Shown here: positions 44,215 through 55,361 of the stretch, piece after piece
Layout: each line of letters opens with the position of its first letter
Numbering within the stretch: the first letter of the stretch is position 1
NCBI GenBank assembly: GCA_035771175.1
Contig: CM069600.1
Location: 10,377,729 to 10,441,728 of the forward strand
Direction: 5' to 3'
From: Paratinospora sagittata
Lineage: Eukaryota > Streptophyta > Magnoliopsida > Ranunculales > Menispermaceae
DNA length: 64,000 nt
Notes under the pieces: generated by a model
The model's input: the letters and a program-made list of their open reading frames with translations, nothing else
Database searches by the model: none
What the model was told of the DNA's origin: nothing
Translations under genes and position numbers: made by a program

Positions 44215-45106
44215 ATGACTCCAAAAAATGACCAAGCTGGGCCAGTTGGCAAAATCAGAACAATCTTTGGTAGAGATCAGCTCAGTACCTCTAACTGGGC
44301 TATGAAGGCTTATGTTCGAGAATCCATGTCGGAGGTCATGAACCTAGGGTACCAACCTGAGAAGCAGAAGCGATCAAATTTTGCGATTACCTTCACCGAA
44401 GAGGAGGCCCAAGACATACTCTGTCCACACGTTGATGCCTTAGTAGTCATGATGGCCGTGGCCAACTACAAAATTCAACGGGAGCTCGACAAATATTTTT
44501 TACTGGTCAACGTTCGTGAAATTGGGTCTGACCAAGGATCAGCTCAGCCCGGTAGATGTCCCCTTGATCGAATTTACTGGAAATAACATTATGCCAGAAT
44601 GAAGAATAACCTTACCAGTGACAGCAGAGGACTAAGAGCACAAGGTCACTATCATAACCAACTTCTTGGTGGTAAGGTGCCCTACTGTCTACACCTCCAT
44701 TATAGGGAGACCACTTCTCAATAATCTAAGGGTTGTGGTATCAACCTATCACCTAGGTCTGAAGTTCCTAGCAGAGTGAGGTGTCAGAGTTGTACGGGGC
44801 AGCCAAAAGAATTTAGGGACTGTTATGTCACAGCCGTGAAGAAAAAGACGGGACACGAGGAAAGTCTCAAAATTACAGAGGAGCAATTAATGTTGCTGAA
44901 CACCCAGTCAACCCTGACCTCGATCCCATAAAAGAAGTGTCAGGGCTCGAACCCCAAGATGAATTGGTTGAGGTGCAGACCTGCAAAAATCTTGTGAGGA
45001 CTGTTAAGGTCAGTACATGAATGAGCTTCTCCCTCATCGACCAGCTGGTAGGCCTCTTACGGGAGCATAGGGATATTTTTGTTTGGTCTCATGAAGACAT
45101 GCCTGG
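44215..45106 (+). pseudogene. Tat-like protease region and linker to RT
   Basis: NFAITFTEEEAQDILCPHVD, ALVVMMAVANYKIQREL near 44390-44490 match the stretch before the Tat protease active site (HDDALVV...). The expected DNGSS motif is missing. The frame shifts to IFYWSTFVKLGLTKDQLSPV, which is the sequence usually found right after that motif, so about 5-10 active-site codons were lost. IIGRPLLNNLRVVVSTYHL and DIFVWSHEDMPGI near 45070-45106 lead to RT. Many stops. Confidence 0.78.
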
Positions 45107-45111
45107 CATAC

Positions 45112-46778
45112 TAATGCTTACTTTATGTGCACACTTTTAAGTGAAGAAAGACATGCAAAAATACACTCTTTAAATTATAAACCAATGAAATGTAACATAA
45201 TTATACCCTAGACATAAAGTAGATGACATAACAAAAGTGTTAGAATCAATAAACTTGGAAGAGTCCCAAGGTCGAACCTCAAGGATTGGGATGAGTTCCT
45301 AAAACTATGTTTTGCTACAAATAATAAAATGAAAAATAAGAAAAAGATGAAATATCAGTAAAATGAGAACACTTGTAAACGATGAATGATAATGTAAGGA
45401 ACAACACGATGAAAAGTTAGCGCATTAGAGTAGACCCAATCCTTCTCTCTCTTAGTCATTCTTGAGTAAAATGATTAAGGGTGGAAATAACTAAAGAGTT
45501 TTCCCACCTACAATAATAAATCTTTTAGCTCAAATATGTTAAAAAGTAGTGTTCTCCTACAAGAGGTATTTATCATGAAAATACAAAATAGAACTAGTGT
45601 TCTAATGTGTGCGAAAACTAAATGTGAATCCCAAGTATGTGAAATACATGATATGACACATTAAACAAAACTACTACAAGATGAAAATGAAATACCTCAA
45701 TCTTTCATTAGATTTTGCAAATCCAAACATACAAAATACATGATAGAATGTATGAAGAAAAATAAAAAAACCAAGGGAAAGCATGAGAGAACACATATGT
45801 CAATTAAATCCAAATATAAATGTTACCCAAGAATTTCCAAGAGTGGACGAAAATGGCTTCCTCTTAGCCCTAAAAAGACTTAGCCTTTCATGGATTTCAA
45901 GGCCATGAAAGAACAAAAATAAAAGAGAAGAAAAATGAAAATAGGAGAGGTATGGAGAGCTCCTAAGTGATCAAGGAGAAAATGAAAATATGGGATGCTA
46001 AGTGTGGATTTGAGGGGTTTATATAGATAATCAAGAGTGAAAATGAGTCAATGGGAGGTGGTCTAAGTGGGTGATGTGGATGAATGGTACAAGTTGCTCA
46101 TGCTTCAATAAACTTGTTTTATAAGATGATAGCAAATTCAAATTAAAGGTGATATGTAGCTATGCATAGTAGGGGACATAGGAGCATGGAGTGGTTTAGA
46201 GAAAGATAAATAAGAGGGAATCTTGGGATACGTTTTGACTAATCACTATCAACCTTGGTTTTCTCATAAATTCAAACTCATCCCTTGGATTATTCTCAGG
46301 ATCCGCTACAAGATAATGATGAAGATGAAGATGTCTCCATTTGTGCCATGTGTTCTTCTTGACTTTAGATTCCCCCTTCTTCCATCGTAACCATAGATGC
46401 TCCTGGGGATTCACAAAATTTTCACTCAAATGATGAATGAATGGGATGATGCAATGTGTCATGAAACCAAGTGGGGTGATGACTTCTCTAATTTGATGAT
46501 CTTTAGGCTCTTAATGTTCATATATTCCACCATGATTAACTTCTCATACATTTTTTCCTATAATTAACACAAATATCGCGTAATTAGAAATTTAATTATG
46601 ATAATATTAAATTATGCACATGATTTTAAAATTGATACATTTGCTTCTTAGAAAATTTATGGATTTATGAAATGAAGAAATCAAACATATTTTATAATTA
46701 ATTATTAAATCATGAGCCTTAAAATATGATAATGTTCTGTTATAAAATAATAATTTGATGTCAAAATGAGCATTATCA
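45112..46778 (-). mobile_element. 1.67-kb solo LTR nested in element A
   Basis: The insert lies between perfect CATAC duplications (45107-45111 and 46779-46783). On the minus strand it begins TGATAATGCTC and ends AAGCATTA. It breaks the linker after HEDMPGI; the frame resumes as MVHRLNVDPEARPVRQK on the other side. No coding capacity. The minus-strand wording AATCCTTGAGGTTCGACC near 45270-45290 is like the 3' part of Athila/Tat-type LTRs. Confidence 0.85.
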
Positions 46779-46783
46779 CATAC

Positions 46784-47045
46784 CGACCAACATCATGGTA
46801 CATCGTCTTAATGTCGACCCAGAGGCCAGACCAGTCCGACAGAAGATAAGAGCTCTCAGTTCCGATAGAGCTCAAGGTCTACGGGAAGAGGTAGACAAAC
46901 TACTAGTGACAGGCTTCATCAGGGAAGTGCTATATCCAGATTTGTTGGTCAATGTAGTGATGGTCAAAAAACCCAATAGAAAATGGAGAACATGCGTTGA
47001 CTTCACTAACCTGAACAAAGCATGCCTAAAACACAATTTTCCAAA
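46784..47045 (+). pseudogene. Tat-like RT, N-terminal fragment
   Basis: MVHRLNVDPEARPVRQK, SDRAQGLREEVDKLL, GFIREVLYPDLLVNVVMVKK and KWRTCVDFTNLNKACLKHNF are the start of a Tat RT and match the minus-strand RT at 62346-63533 closely. It ends before the catalytic YVDD region. Confidence 0.9.
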
Positions 47046-47169
47046 ACTAAATACAATAAATGTAATTTTGTTGGTGGAAATAGAAATAGAAAGGAATAGA
47101 TAGTGAAGATTGAAATTCAAAATATACAAAAAAGTAAAAATATTAGGTATTTTGAGGGACGTGAATTAT

Positions 47170-47650
47170 AGAGTTAAAACATAATGGTCCAAGTGAAAAA
47201 GTGCCTTTGGAATATTATAAATTTTATAGAGTTGTTATTAGACCGGTCGTGCTATATGAAACAAAATGTTGGGTAAGTAAAAAACATATTAACAAACTAA
47301 GAAATGTGTGAATACTAAGATGGATATTTGATAAAATTTTAAAAGATAAAATTAGAAAGAAACATATTTGGGAAATGGTATGAGTAGCACCAATTAAATA
47401 TAAATGAAAGAAAACTAGTAAGATGGTTTGGACACATACAACATATGCTTTTAAATGTACCAGTTAGGAAAAGTGACCTATTAACATTATATATGGTAGC
47501 AATAGAGGTAAAGGAAAGACTTAAAATAATATGAACTAATAATTAAGAAAGATTTAACTTCTTATAATTAATTTAAATACCGACTTAACCCTTGAGTAGA
47601 AAATGGATTCATGCAGCCGTTAGTTGGAAATATGTTTAGTTTAGTTAAGT
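47170..47650 (+). pseudogene. RTE-type LINE relic, C-terminal RT region
   Basis: The plus strand reads VVIRPVVLYETKCWVSKKHI, then ILRWIFDKILKDKIRKKHI, VAPIKYK and RKWIHAAVSW in shifting frames. These match, with many changes, the end of plant RTE-like RT proteins (YRPAMLYGAECW..K, MLRWM.G.TR.D.IRN, VAPIE.K and WR..IH.A.P). The stretch is far more decayed than the LTR elements near it. Confidence 0.72.
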
Positions 47651-48357
47651 TGAGTGGATAACTACAAATTTATTTTACTCTCATTTTTATCTTTAACCTG
47701 TGGTTTAATCTAAAACAATGTATCTATAATTTCCTCAAGAAACCTCCATCTAAAAATCTATTATAATGACACAACAATATGAGAATTGATATTTTTGAGA
47801 TCTACTTCCTGTCTATATTCAAAAATTGAATCTTATATAAATAGTTAGCACTTAAAGACTTCTACGAATAAATAAATAATATGCTTCTCATTTTTAAAAT
47901 TAATGGTATTGTTAATGAAAGAGAGGAAGAGCACATTTGCAAACATACATCTTTATTTTAATATTATTTTTTTTTTAGGTAACTTGGGGTATCTCAACGA
48001 GCTTAAGTGCACCAACTAAAGTCCTAACCATGGGAGATTGGCATCCCTCCAATGGCTACACAGGTGTCCGCGTATGTAGTCCATGAAGCAAAGGATTTTT
48101 TCCAAGACAAATTCATCTACCCCACCATATGTTGAGACTTAAACTCATGTTCTTATGGATCATGAGTGCAAACTTTAACCACTTCACGATTTTTTGGTAA
48201 TAATTGCACTTATATTTATTACAATACGATATATTCCTCCAACTCTCAAGGTTTCAAAATATATGTGAGCAGAAATAATGTTTTCTTTTTTTCTTTTTAG
48301 TAATAAATTGTAGGGGTTAATGGAAGACTAAAATAAGTGGGAACTTTCTTCCTCTAA
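47651..48357. other. Intergenic, probable repeat remnant
   Basis: No ORF. A block at about 47980-48190 with GAGATTGGCATCCCTCC and CATCTACCCCACCATATG reads like a common plant interspersed sequence, but no second copy is present in this window. Confidence 0.45.
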
Positions 48358-48492
48358 TAAAAGTGAGAACGAGATCATGGTAGTTGATTTATATGATTTC
48401 TATCCGAGCCCCTTGTGTCTCTCACCGTTGTGCTCTCCTTCTTGGCCTTACTGAGGGGTCTCGGATTTCTCTGGCCTCAATAATAGCTCACT
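48358..48492. repeat. Dispersed ~140-bp repeat, copy 2
   Basis: Second copy of the repeat seen at 7258-7400, with the cleanest central blocks AGCCCCTTGTGTCTCTCACC and GGGGTCTCGGATTTCTCTGG. The SINE starts 17 bp after it. Confidence 0.72.
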
Positions 48493-48508
48493 TTTTATTT
48501 TACCAATA

Positions 48509-48736
48509 GGTGGTAACTCAGTTGGTTGAGAAACTGCGTATAATTGAGGTTGAGGTCCAAGTCTCAAGTTCGAGCTTGAGTGTGTCCCCATTTATCTGCT
48601 TATGTCAGGAAGACTTGCCCAAACACCTCTGCTATACCCAAATTCAGGAGAATAAGCTTCCCCAAAAGGAAGGAGGACACCCCCAGTGCCAAAAAACTAG
48701 TAATAAAAAATAAAATAAAATAAAATAAAATAAAAA
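48509..48736 (+). mobile_element. tRNA-derived SINE
   Basis: GTGGTAACTCAGTTGGTTGA is an A box with tRNA-like context, and AAGTTCGAGC about 50 bp later is a B box. A tRNA-unrelated body follows (CAGGAAGACTTGCCC, CTTCCCCAAAAGG), then an (AAAAT)n tail to about 48736. Size and structure fit a plant SINE. No convincing target duplication was found. A 67-codon ORF over it is not a gene. Confidence 0.65.
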
Positions 48737-49088
48737 TTGGCTACCATTATTACAACCAAATGTAGTAAGCCATAACTGCGAACCATTATTACAACCAAAT
48801 GTAGCCACTTAGAGTTAGGTAAAATTGCCTTATTATTAGACTCTTTCAAGTGTCTCATTACAATTTATTCAATTCTAGCCGTAATTGAAAAAAAAAATTA
48901 AATTAAATGAGTCCTGATCAAAATTCTAAAGTTATTTGTGGTAAGGATTATCTATTTTTTTAATCCATTGACAAGGTTGAAATATACCACTATATATAAC
49001 TGTGCAGCGAATAATATTATAATAAGGAAAGAGAGAAAAAAAAAACATATTATTAATATTTTATTAATATCTATCAGAATATTGGCAG

Positions 49089-49122
<34 letters not shown>

Positions 49123-51156
49123 ATGTTGTTTTATATCAAGCAAAGTTATCATTTATCTTTTTTTTTAATGAATAGTTAAGAGAACAAACAAGCATATATT
49201 ACCAATCAAAAGTGTTATACTAATTTTCGATGCATGTAATTCTATTTGTAAGATTAGAATAATTTTTTGAAGTAACTATTTGTGAAAAGGAAAAAAATAA
49301 ATAAATAAACAAAATTATTTTTATTATCCACACTATTTTCTCATTTAATTGATCAAAGAATGCTTGAATGGATCTTGAATATGAAAGATTACATTTTTCA
49401 TTTAATTCATTCAATTGGTTGAATTATTTATAAGAAACTTCTCAATCACATACATATATATTAAATATTTGAGAGTGCAATCAGAATGTTATCACTAAAC
49501 CAATTATTAATATGATATTGATTCCTCAATGTTATTGCAATATGTGTATCTGATCAATTAATAAAAAAAAAATGTTTTATCATCCAATCACCTTAATTCC
49601 AATGTTCTAATTGGAAACTCATCACTACTTTTGGTTATCAATAGAGAGAAAGAATAATGTTCTTCTTACCAAACATTTTTGGAATATGGAGTTACTGTAA
49701 GAAATTCCCAATGATCTATTTTTAAATAAGTAATTCATTAAAGCACATAGAGAATGTTATCAGTAAAGTTTCTTATCTTTTGATTTGTTGGAGGCATGTA
49801 TATATACTTAAATATAAAAGGTAAATAAGCTCTGTAGAATAAAATTAACCACTAATTTATGTTTTGCTAATAAGTCATCTTTATATTGGAGGATTAAATG
49901 TAATTAAAACATGAAGATTTCTTTATTGATTGCTTTATTGGTTGAGAATGTATGTATCAGTCCTGACTATTTGAGGGCTCGGTGCGAAGTACATAAAATG
50001 TGACCTTTTTATATATACATTAATAAATAAATATTCTTGTAAATATCAGGAATACATTACAACTACGTATTTTTATAAATAAACAAATAGTTTTATATAT
50101 AAATAACACATTACAGACATATTCAAAATATCAAAATAGTCCATAAAAATTATAAAATTAACACAAACAGAAAATTATCTCAAATTTTACAGAAATATTC
50201 AACAAAACCTAAAATTATAAAATCAACAAATAAAAAATTATCTCAAATTTCACACAAATATCAAACAATAGTAAGTTTAAGAAAAACACCTAAGTTGGTT
50301 GACTATTATAACTGTTGGTTAAATGTAGACCGAAATAATAGTCTCAAATCGAATATGAGCAAGTTCATCATATGAAATATAATTTAAAATTTCATCCTCA
50401 TTAATACTGAAACTTTTTAGAGTAAAACCTCACACCTGGGCCCAAAGATGGTTAAGTTGAAGACAATATATATACTAGTAGAGATTTAAACTTGTCCAAT
50501 ACTAACAACTTCAAGTCATCTCAAATTCAAGAAATGATAAGTACACTAAGTAGAAAAACAAAATCATCAACATTAATAATAGTAACCTAAAATCAAGATC
50601 AAATTGAAATCAGAAGTGGGCCCATATATATCCCACTAAGTTTTGGTTAAGTGTGGTGGAATATGGGACCATCAAAATTTGGTGATGAAGTACCCTTAAT
50701 TATGACCCCACACAATTTAAATATTTGGGAGGTAATGCATGGTCCCAAAATATTAAAAATGACAAAGCAACATTACCTTCCTAAATAGAAAGTTACCTAC
50801 GTGGATCTCTCCAAAAAGATGGATTCCTTTTTTCATATACTCACTTAAGTCACATAAAGTTCGATCTCACTTTACTTTTTTTTTTTTTTTTTTTTTCATT
50901 CATCACTTATTTGCTTAATTGTAAACAATAGTTTCAGCTTTTAAGTGGCCCTACATGATCTTCCAACAATGACATTTAGAAACCTTCATCATACTAGTTA
51001 AGAATTTGATGACCTGCATGTAATTCTTTAAAGAAAATTAGTACTAAAGTAACATAATTTGAAAAAAAGGTCACATGAGACACTCATGATACAATGTAAA
51101 TCATCGATCTTTTTAAAATCTTGTGCTACAATTAATATATATATATATATATATAT

Positions 51157-51303
51157 AAAAGTGAGAGCGAAATTATGGTAGTTGGTTCACATGATTCTCA
51201 TTTAGGTCCTTTATGTTTCTCGTTGTTGCACTCGCTTTCTTTACCCTACTAAGGGGTCTCGATTTTCTTTGGCACTAGTGCCGGCATCCTCTAATCTTTT
51301 GTT
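51157..51303. repeat. Dispersed ~140-bp repeat, copy 3
   Basis: Third copy: AAAAGTGAGAGCGAAATTAT, GGTAGTTGGTTCACATGATT, CTAAGGGGTCTCG and the end GCCGGCATCCTCTAATC. It follows an (AT)n tract and is followed by an A-rich stretch. Confidence 0.75.
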
Positions 51304-51606
51304 AACACTCAAAAAAAAAATGTCTTTAATAATCTTGTGCTACTATTAACGTAACTTAAAGAAGAGCCATGCTATTTATTATTAATATATATCTCAAATG
51401 GTGTTTCGAAAAGTGTTATTTTAACATCACTCTTTTTAAAAATTTACTTAATTGAATTTTACAATAAATAAGAGGTTTGAATTTGTTTAAATATGAAAAT
51501 AAATCTACAAAACTCTTTTTATTATTATAAAATAAGATTCGAAGACAATCATTAATTTGTGATTTGAGAATAAAGTTTAAAAATTCAATACAAGCAAAAA
51601 CTTGAA

Positions 51607-51622
51607 ACTATATGTAATTTTT

Positions 51623-51662
<40 letters not shown>
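51607..51662. repeat. (AT)n microsatellite
   Basis: About 28 AT dinucleotides, one of the longest perfect runs in the window. Confidence 0.93.
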
Positions 51663-51666
<4 letters not shown>

Positions 51667-52962
51667 CTTTATATAAAATTAAATTTTCAGTTTTAATAAA
51701 ATAAATGCAATAAAAAGCCTTTTTCTGTTTTTTTTTTTTTTTGGACTCCTGTGATATGATGATATGAGAAAAGATTAATTATTCATATTAAAAATGAAAG
51801 ATGATATAAGAAAATTAGTTTTTTCATGATTTATTTTGCTTTTATACATGTTGTTGACATTGTTAATTTCTTTTAGATTATATTATTTGAACTAAGAATT
51901 AGGTAGCAACCATGCATTTTCTTTTATTTTAGTGTAAAATACAAGTTATGATATAAGTTTTCACATTAATTATTAATTATTACGATTGTATTAGACTCCT
52001 CTAGACTAATCTAATAAGTATGTGATCTACTTCCCCATAACATACATACTACATACTAAGTAAATATGGGATTTATTGATTCTAATTAGAAATGATCCAT
52101 TAGTATATTGTTCATTTATTTATTTTTATTTAATTAACTAATTTTGTTTCTTCATTTCTGTAATAAGAAAAATATTTCTAAATTATGTAAAAAAAATAAT
52201 TATTATGTAATGATAATAAAATTAAAAGAAAAGGGTAAATGTTTTGGGCCTAAGATGGGCTTCATTGGACTTTCTTAGTCTTAAAGGCCCATCTGATCCC
52301 AGATATAGCCACACCATCATTTTCAGTTAAGATGGGGACTGTATAATTTAAGAAATACCCATTAATATTAAATATATTTACCATCTTACATAAGTTATTC
52401 TATAGATTATATCAACAGATAATGAACCCTTGATGTAATGATATGATTTTAAGTCAATTAGGAAGACTTTTAGTCATGTGATTTAACTATTAAAAACTTA
52501 AAATCAAAATCAACCAAATCAACGTCACTATGCATATATATATATATATATATATGAAGTTTTCTATTATAACACGAAAACTTGTTTAAATTAATGGTCA
52601 AATTTTCACTGCTATTGCTATGATCTAACTGCTCACGCTACACCTATTTTAATCAAACACATGTAGAGACATATGTCTTATATACATATATACCTATTAT
52701 AAAAGCCAGCACATGATCCCCATAGCTTTTTATTATTATTATTATTATTATTATTTTATTAATTTTTTGACATTCGGTAGGTGTCTTCTTTTCTTTAGGA
52801 CGAGACTAATACTTTCAGATTTGAAAATTTGCAGGAGGCAAGAACACCTCTCCAACAGAGATAGACGAGGAGAGAATCGAACTCGTGATGAATTTCTCAA
52901 TCGTTAGTCCATCTATTCCAACATTTTAGCCCCAATTTTGTTACCCATTAATTCTTGTCCGC

Positions 52963-52979
52963 AACATTTAAAGCTTGAT
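52963..52979. repeat. LINE target site duplication, left copy
   Basis: AACATTTAAAGCTTGAT, identical to 55345-55361. Confidence 0.95.
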
Positions 52980-55304
52980 GGGTGGATCCGAAATGTGATG
53001 CATTGTGTCTCTTCCTCTAGGATGTCGATTGTCTGGAATGGAGATCTTCTGGATTGTTTCTCCCCTGAGCGCGGAGTTCGGCAAGGGGATGCAATCTCGC
53101 CTTATCTTTTTGTTCTGTGTATTGAAAGATTGGGTCATTTGATTAATGGGGCAGTGGAGCGAAAAGAATGGAAACCCATACAGCTTTCTCGTAATGGTCC
53201 TTCTATCTCCCACCTTTTCTTTGCAGATGATATGGTTTTGTTTGCGGAAGCATCTACAGAGCAGATAAAGGTTATTATGAAGTGCCTGGATTTATTTTGT
53301 GCGTGCTCGGGCCAAAGAGTTAACTACCAGAAATCTCATATATTTGTATCTCACAATGTGGAAATTGCGGTGGCTCAAGACATATCTACTATCTCTGGTA
53401 TTCCCCTTACGGACAACCTGGGTCGGTATCTTGGTGCTCCCTCCATTCATGGGAGGGTCCGACCTGCTGACTTTCAGTACATCATTGAGAGAGTGACTAC
53501 TCGATTGGAGGGGTGGAAGACAAAATTCTTGTCCTTTGCGGGTAGATTGGTTCTAGTTAAATCGGTGCTTAACTCTATTCCCATGTACATCATGCAGACT
53601 ATGATGTTACCAATAGGGGTGTGTAATACCATTGATAAATTAGTTCGACGTTTTCTATGGGGAGGGTCTAATGAGAAGCAGGGCGTCAACCTCATTAAGT
53701 GGGAAACCATCATCAAACCTATGGAGGACGGTGGTCTTGGCATTAAGAGTATGGCTTATATGAATTTGGCTTTTTTGGCCAAATTGGGATGGAGACTAAT
53801 TACAGATAAGAATAGCTTTTGGGCCAGAGTTGTTTCCATGAAGTATCTGCATCGGGAAGCTACTATTGATAGGTTGCAGCCTAAGAATGGGGCTTCCAAT
53901 GCGTGGCGGGGCATTGTTAAAGCCTCGCCTATTTTACGTAGCGGAGTGCGGGCTCTAGTTCGTAATGGTAAGGACACTCTTTTTTGGCTTGATACATGGG
54001 TAGGTGAGGTGGCCTTAATCAATATGAAAATGCGGGATTTGAGCTTGGTGGAGATGTATAGGCCTGTCTCAAGCTATTGGGTGCAGGGCTCAGGGTGGGA
54101 CTGGAATGCTCTATCAGGTTTACTCCCTTTTGAGGTTGAAAATAAACTTGCTGCTGTGCTCTTATGGGAAGAGGAGGAGGTTGCAGATGACATATGTTGG
54201 GGAGCTTCTAAGAGTGGCATATTAACGGTGACCTCTGCTTATACTATTTCTACTGGTACTCTTATGGGAGATCCTAATTCCCTTTGGAGGATGATTTGGA
54301 AGCTTAAAGCTCCTCAAAGATGCAAGACTTTTTTGTGGATGGTTGCGCATCGAAAGATCATGTGCAATGCTGAGCGGATGAAAAGGGGTTTCACCATGGC
54401 ATCTGACTGTATTGAATGTGTGGGATGTATCGAGGATGTTGATCATATTTTTCGAAATTGCTCTAGAGCCGTGCAATTATGGAAGCGTCTATTGCAGCCA
54501 GTTGAGTATCATCTTCAGAGCAATTTGGATTTTCATAGCTGGCTTGCTCATAATCTTGCTGGCGTTAATGATTGTAATGTTGACTATGACTGGGCTTCCT
54601 ATTTTACAGTTGCCGTGTGGGCTCTTTGGAAATGGAGGAATGATTTAGTATTTCGTAATCTTCGTTTTCACTTCGAGTATAGCATGGCTTGGCTTAAAGG
54701 GCAAGTGGCTGAAATCATTCATGCTTTTCGTGCCCAAGTGGCGGTCCATGATGATGGACTGATAGAGAGGGTGAAGATGGTAGGCTGGTGTGCTCCCAAC
54801 CATGGTTGGACTAAGCTTAATACTGATGGATGTCTTAAGAATGCTTCATCGCGAGCAGGGGGTGGCGGTCTTCTCCGTGACTATCGTGGTATGTGGTTGA
54901 GGGGGTTTGTGGCTAATATTGGTTCTTGTACTGCAACTGAAGCTGAACTATGGGCTGCTGTTCATGGCTTACGTCTTGCTTGGGAGGAGGGCCATCGTTC
55001 TATAGTTTTCGAAACAGATTCGGCTATGGTGGCTGGTTGGTTAAAAGGCAACAGTATGCCGCAGCTTAGCCTTTCCAACTTGGTAAATGAGTGTAGAAGA
55101 CTCCTTCAGAGAGATTGGATAGTTCAAGTTGAGCACATTTACAGAGAAGGTAATAGAGCAGCAGACTATTTGGCTACTGAGGCTTTGAAGTTCAATCGGG
55201 GAGTGCGTATCCTGTCTTCCCCTCCCCGTGGGTTATCCAATATTTTGAGGGAAGATGCAACTGGGGTTACTTGGCCTAGGAGAGTTCGAGATGTAGTGTG
55301 CTAG
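52980..55304 (+). CDS. LINE ORF2 fragment: RT C-terminus, zf-RVT, RNase H
   Basis: About 774 codons are open. In order: RVT-1 with GVRQGDAISPYLFVLCIERL and the catalytic FADDMVLFAEAS near residue 90; the long RT thumb/connection with LGRYLGAPSIHGR and FLWGG; a zf-RVT region with WKLKAPQRCKTFLW near residue 455 and C/H residues in CIECVGCIEDVDHIFRNC; and an RVT-3-type RNase H starting LNTDGCLKNASSRAGGGGLL near residue 628, with AELWA, ETDSAMVAGWL and GNRAADYLA giving the catalytic acidic set. The N-terminal endonuclease and RT fingers are missing. An upstream ATG at 52938 belongs to host flank, so the first 14 residues of that frame are not LINE. It cannot move by itself. Confidence 0.92.
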   Translation, partial: GWIRNVMHCVSSSRMSIVWNGDLLDCFSPERGVRQGDAISPYLFVLCIERLGHLINGAVERKEWKPIQLSRNGPSISHLFFADDMVLFAEASTEQIKVIMKCLDLFCACSGQRVNYQKSHIFVSHNVEIAVAQDISTISGIPLTDNLGRYLGAPSIHGRVRPADFQYIIERVTTRLEGWKTKFLSFAGRLVLVKSVLNSIPMYIMQTMMLPIGVCNTIDKLVRRFLWGGSNEKQGVNLIKWETIIKPMEDGGLGIKSMAYMNLAFLAKLGWRLITDKNSFWARVVSMKYLHREATIDRLQPKNGASNAWRGIVKASPILRSGVRALVRNGKDTLFWLDTWVGEVALINMKMRDLSLVEMYRPVSSYWVQGSGWDWNALSGLLPFEVENKLAAVLLWEEEEVADDICWGASKSGILTVTSAYTISTGTLMGDPNSLWRMIWKLKAPQRCKTFLWMVAHRKIMCNAERMKRGFTMASDCIECVGCIEDVDHIFRNCSRAVQLWKRLLQPVEYHLQSNLDFHSWLAHNLAGVNDCNVDYDWASYFTVAVWALWKWRNDLVFRNLRFHFEYSMAWLKGQVAEIIHAFRAQVAVHDDGLIERVKMVGWCAPNHGWTKLNTDGCLKNASSRAGGGGLLRDYRGMWLRGFVANIGSCTATEAELWAAVHGLRLAWEEGHRSIVFETDSAMVAGWLKGNSMPQLSLSNLVNECRRLLQRDWIVQVEHIYREGNRAADYLATEALKFNRGVRILSSPPRGLSNILREDATGVTWPRRVRDVVC

Positions 55305-55344
55305 TTGTTCTTACTGGGTATTCCCCCTCTTTTCCTTTCAAAAA
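52980..55344 (+). mobile_element. 5'-truncated L1-type LINE, apparently young
   Basis: The 2,365-bp insert lies exactly between two perfect 17-bp duplications. It starts inside the RT domain and ends soon after the stop codon in a short run of A. The duplicated TTTAAA fits the preference of L1 endonuclease for TT/AA sites. One open frame crosses the whole insert. These are the marks of target-primed reverse transcription with early stop, and the intact ends and frame suggest a recent event. Confidence 0.95.
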
Positions 55345-55361
55345 AACATTTAAAGCTTGAT
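55345..55361. repeat. LINE target site duplication, right copy
   Basis: Perfect match to 52963-52979, directly after the LINE A-run. Confidence 0.95.

Larger units (their letters stand above)
41956..47045 (+). mobile_element. Gypsy retrotransposon A, Tat/Retand-like, 5' part
   Basis: A 698-bp LTR, primer binding site, gag, degenerate protease region and the first part of RT follow one another on the plus strand. A solo LTR (45112-46778) is nested before RT. The element stops near 47045 in RT after DFTNLNKACLKHNFPK, where an RTE LINE relic begins soon after. A second member of the same family lies in opposite orientation at 56872-63660. Confidence 0.82.
48737..52962. other. AT-rich intergenic DNA, no gene seen
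   Basis: It contains a 22-bp direct repeat (ACCATTATTACAACCAAATG plus two bases) at 48743 and 48782, (AT)n tracts at about 49089-49118, 51131-51157, 51607-51662 and 52534-52555, poly-T near 50878-50897 and (ATT)n near 52731-52755. A block at 52770-52910 has a tRNA B-box-like sequence on the minus strand. No coding exon. Confidence 0.55.

Noticed and set aside
48509..48590. Functional tRNA gene
   Set aside because: Box A and B are present but no complete acceptor stem; the body and A-rich tail fit a SINE.
52770..52910. tRNA gene or SINE on the minus strand
   Set aside because: Only a B-box-like GAGTTCGATTCTC was found; no A box at proper spacing and no cloverleaf.
52938..52979. ATG at 52938 as true start of the LINE protein
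   Set aside because: It lies upstream of and within the target duplication, so it is host sequence; the LINE begins at 52980 inside RT.
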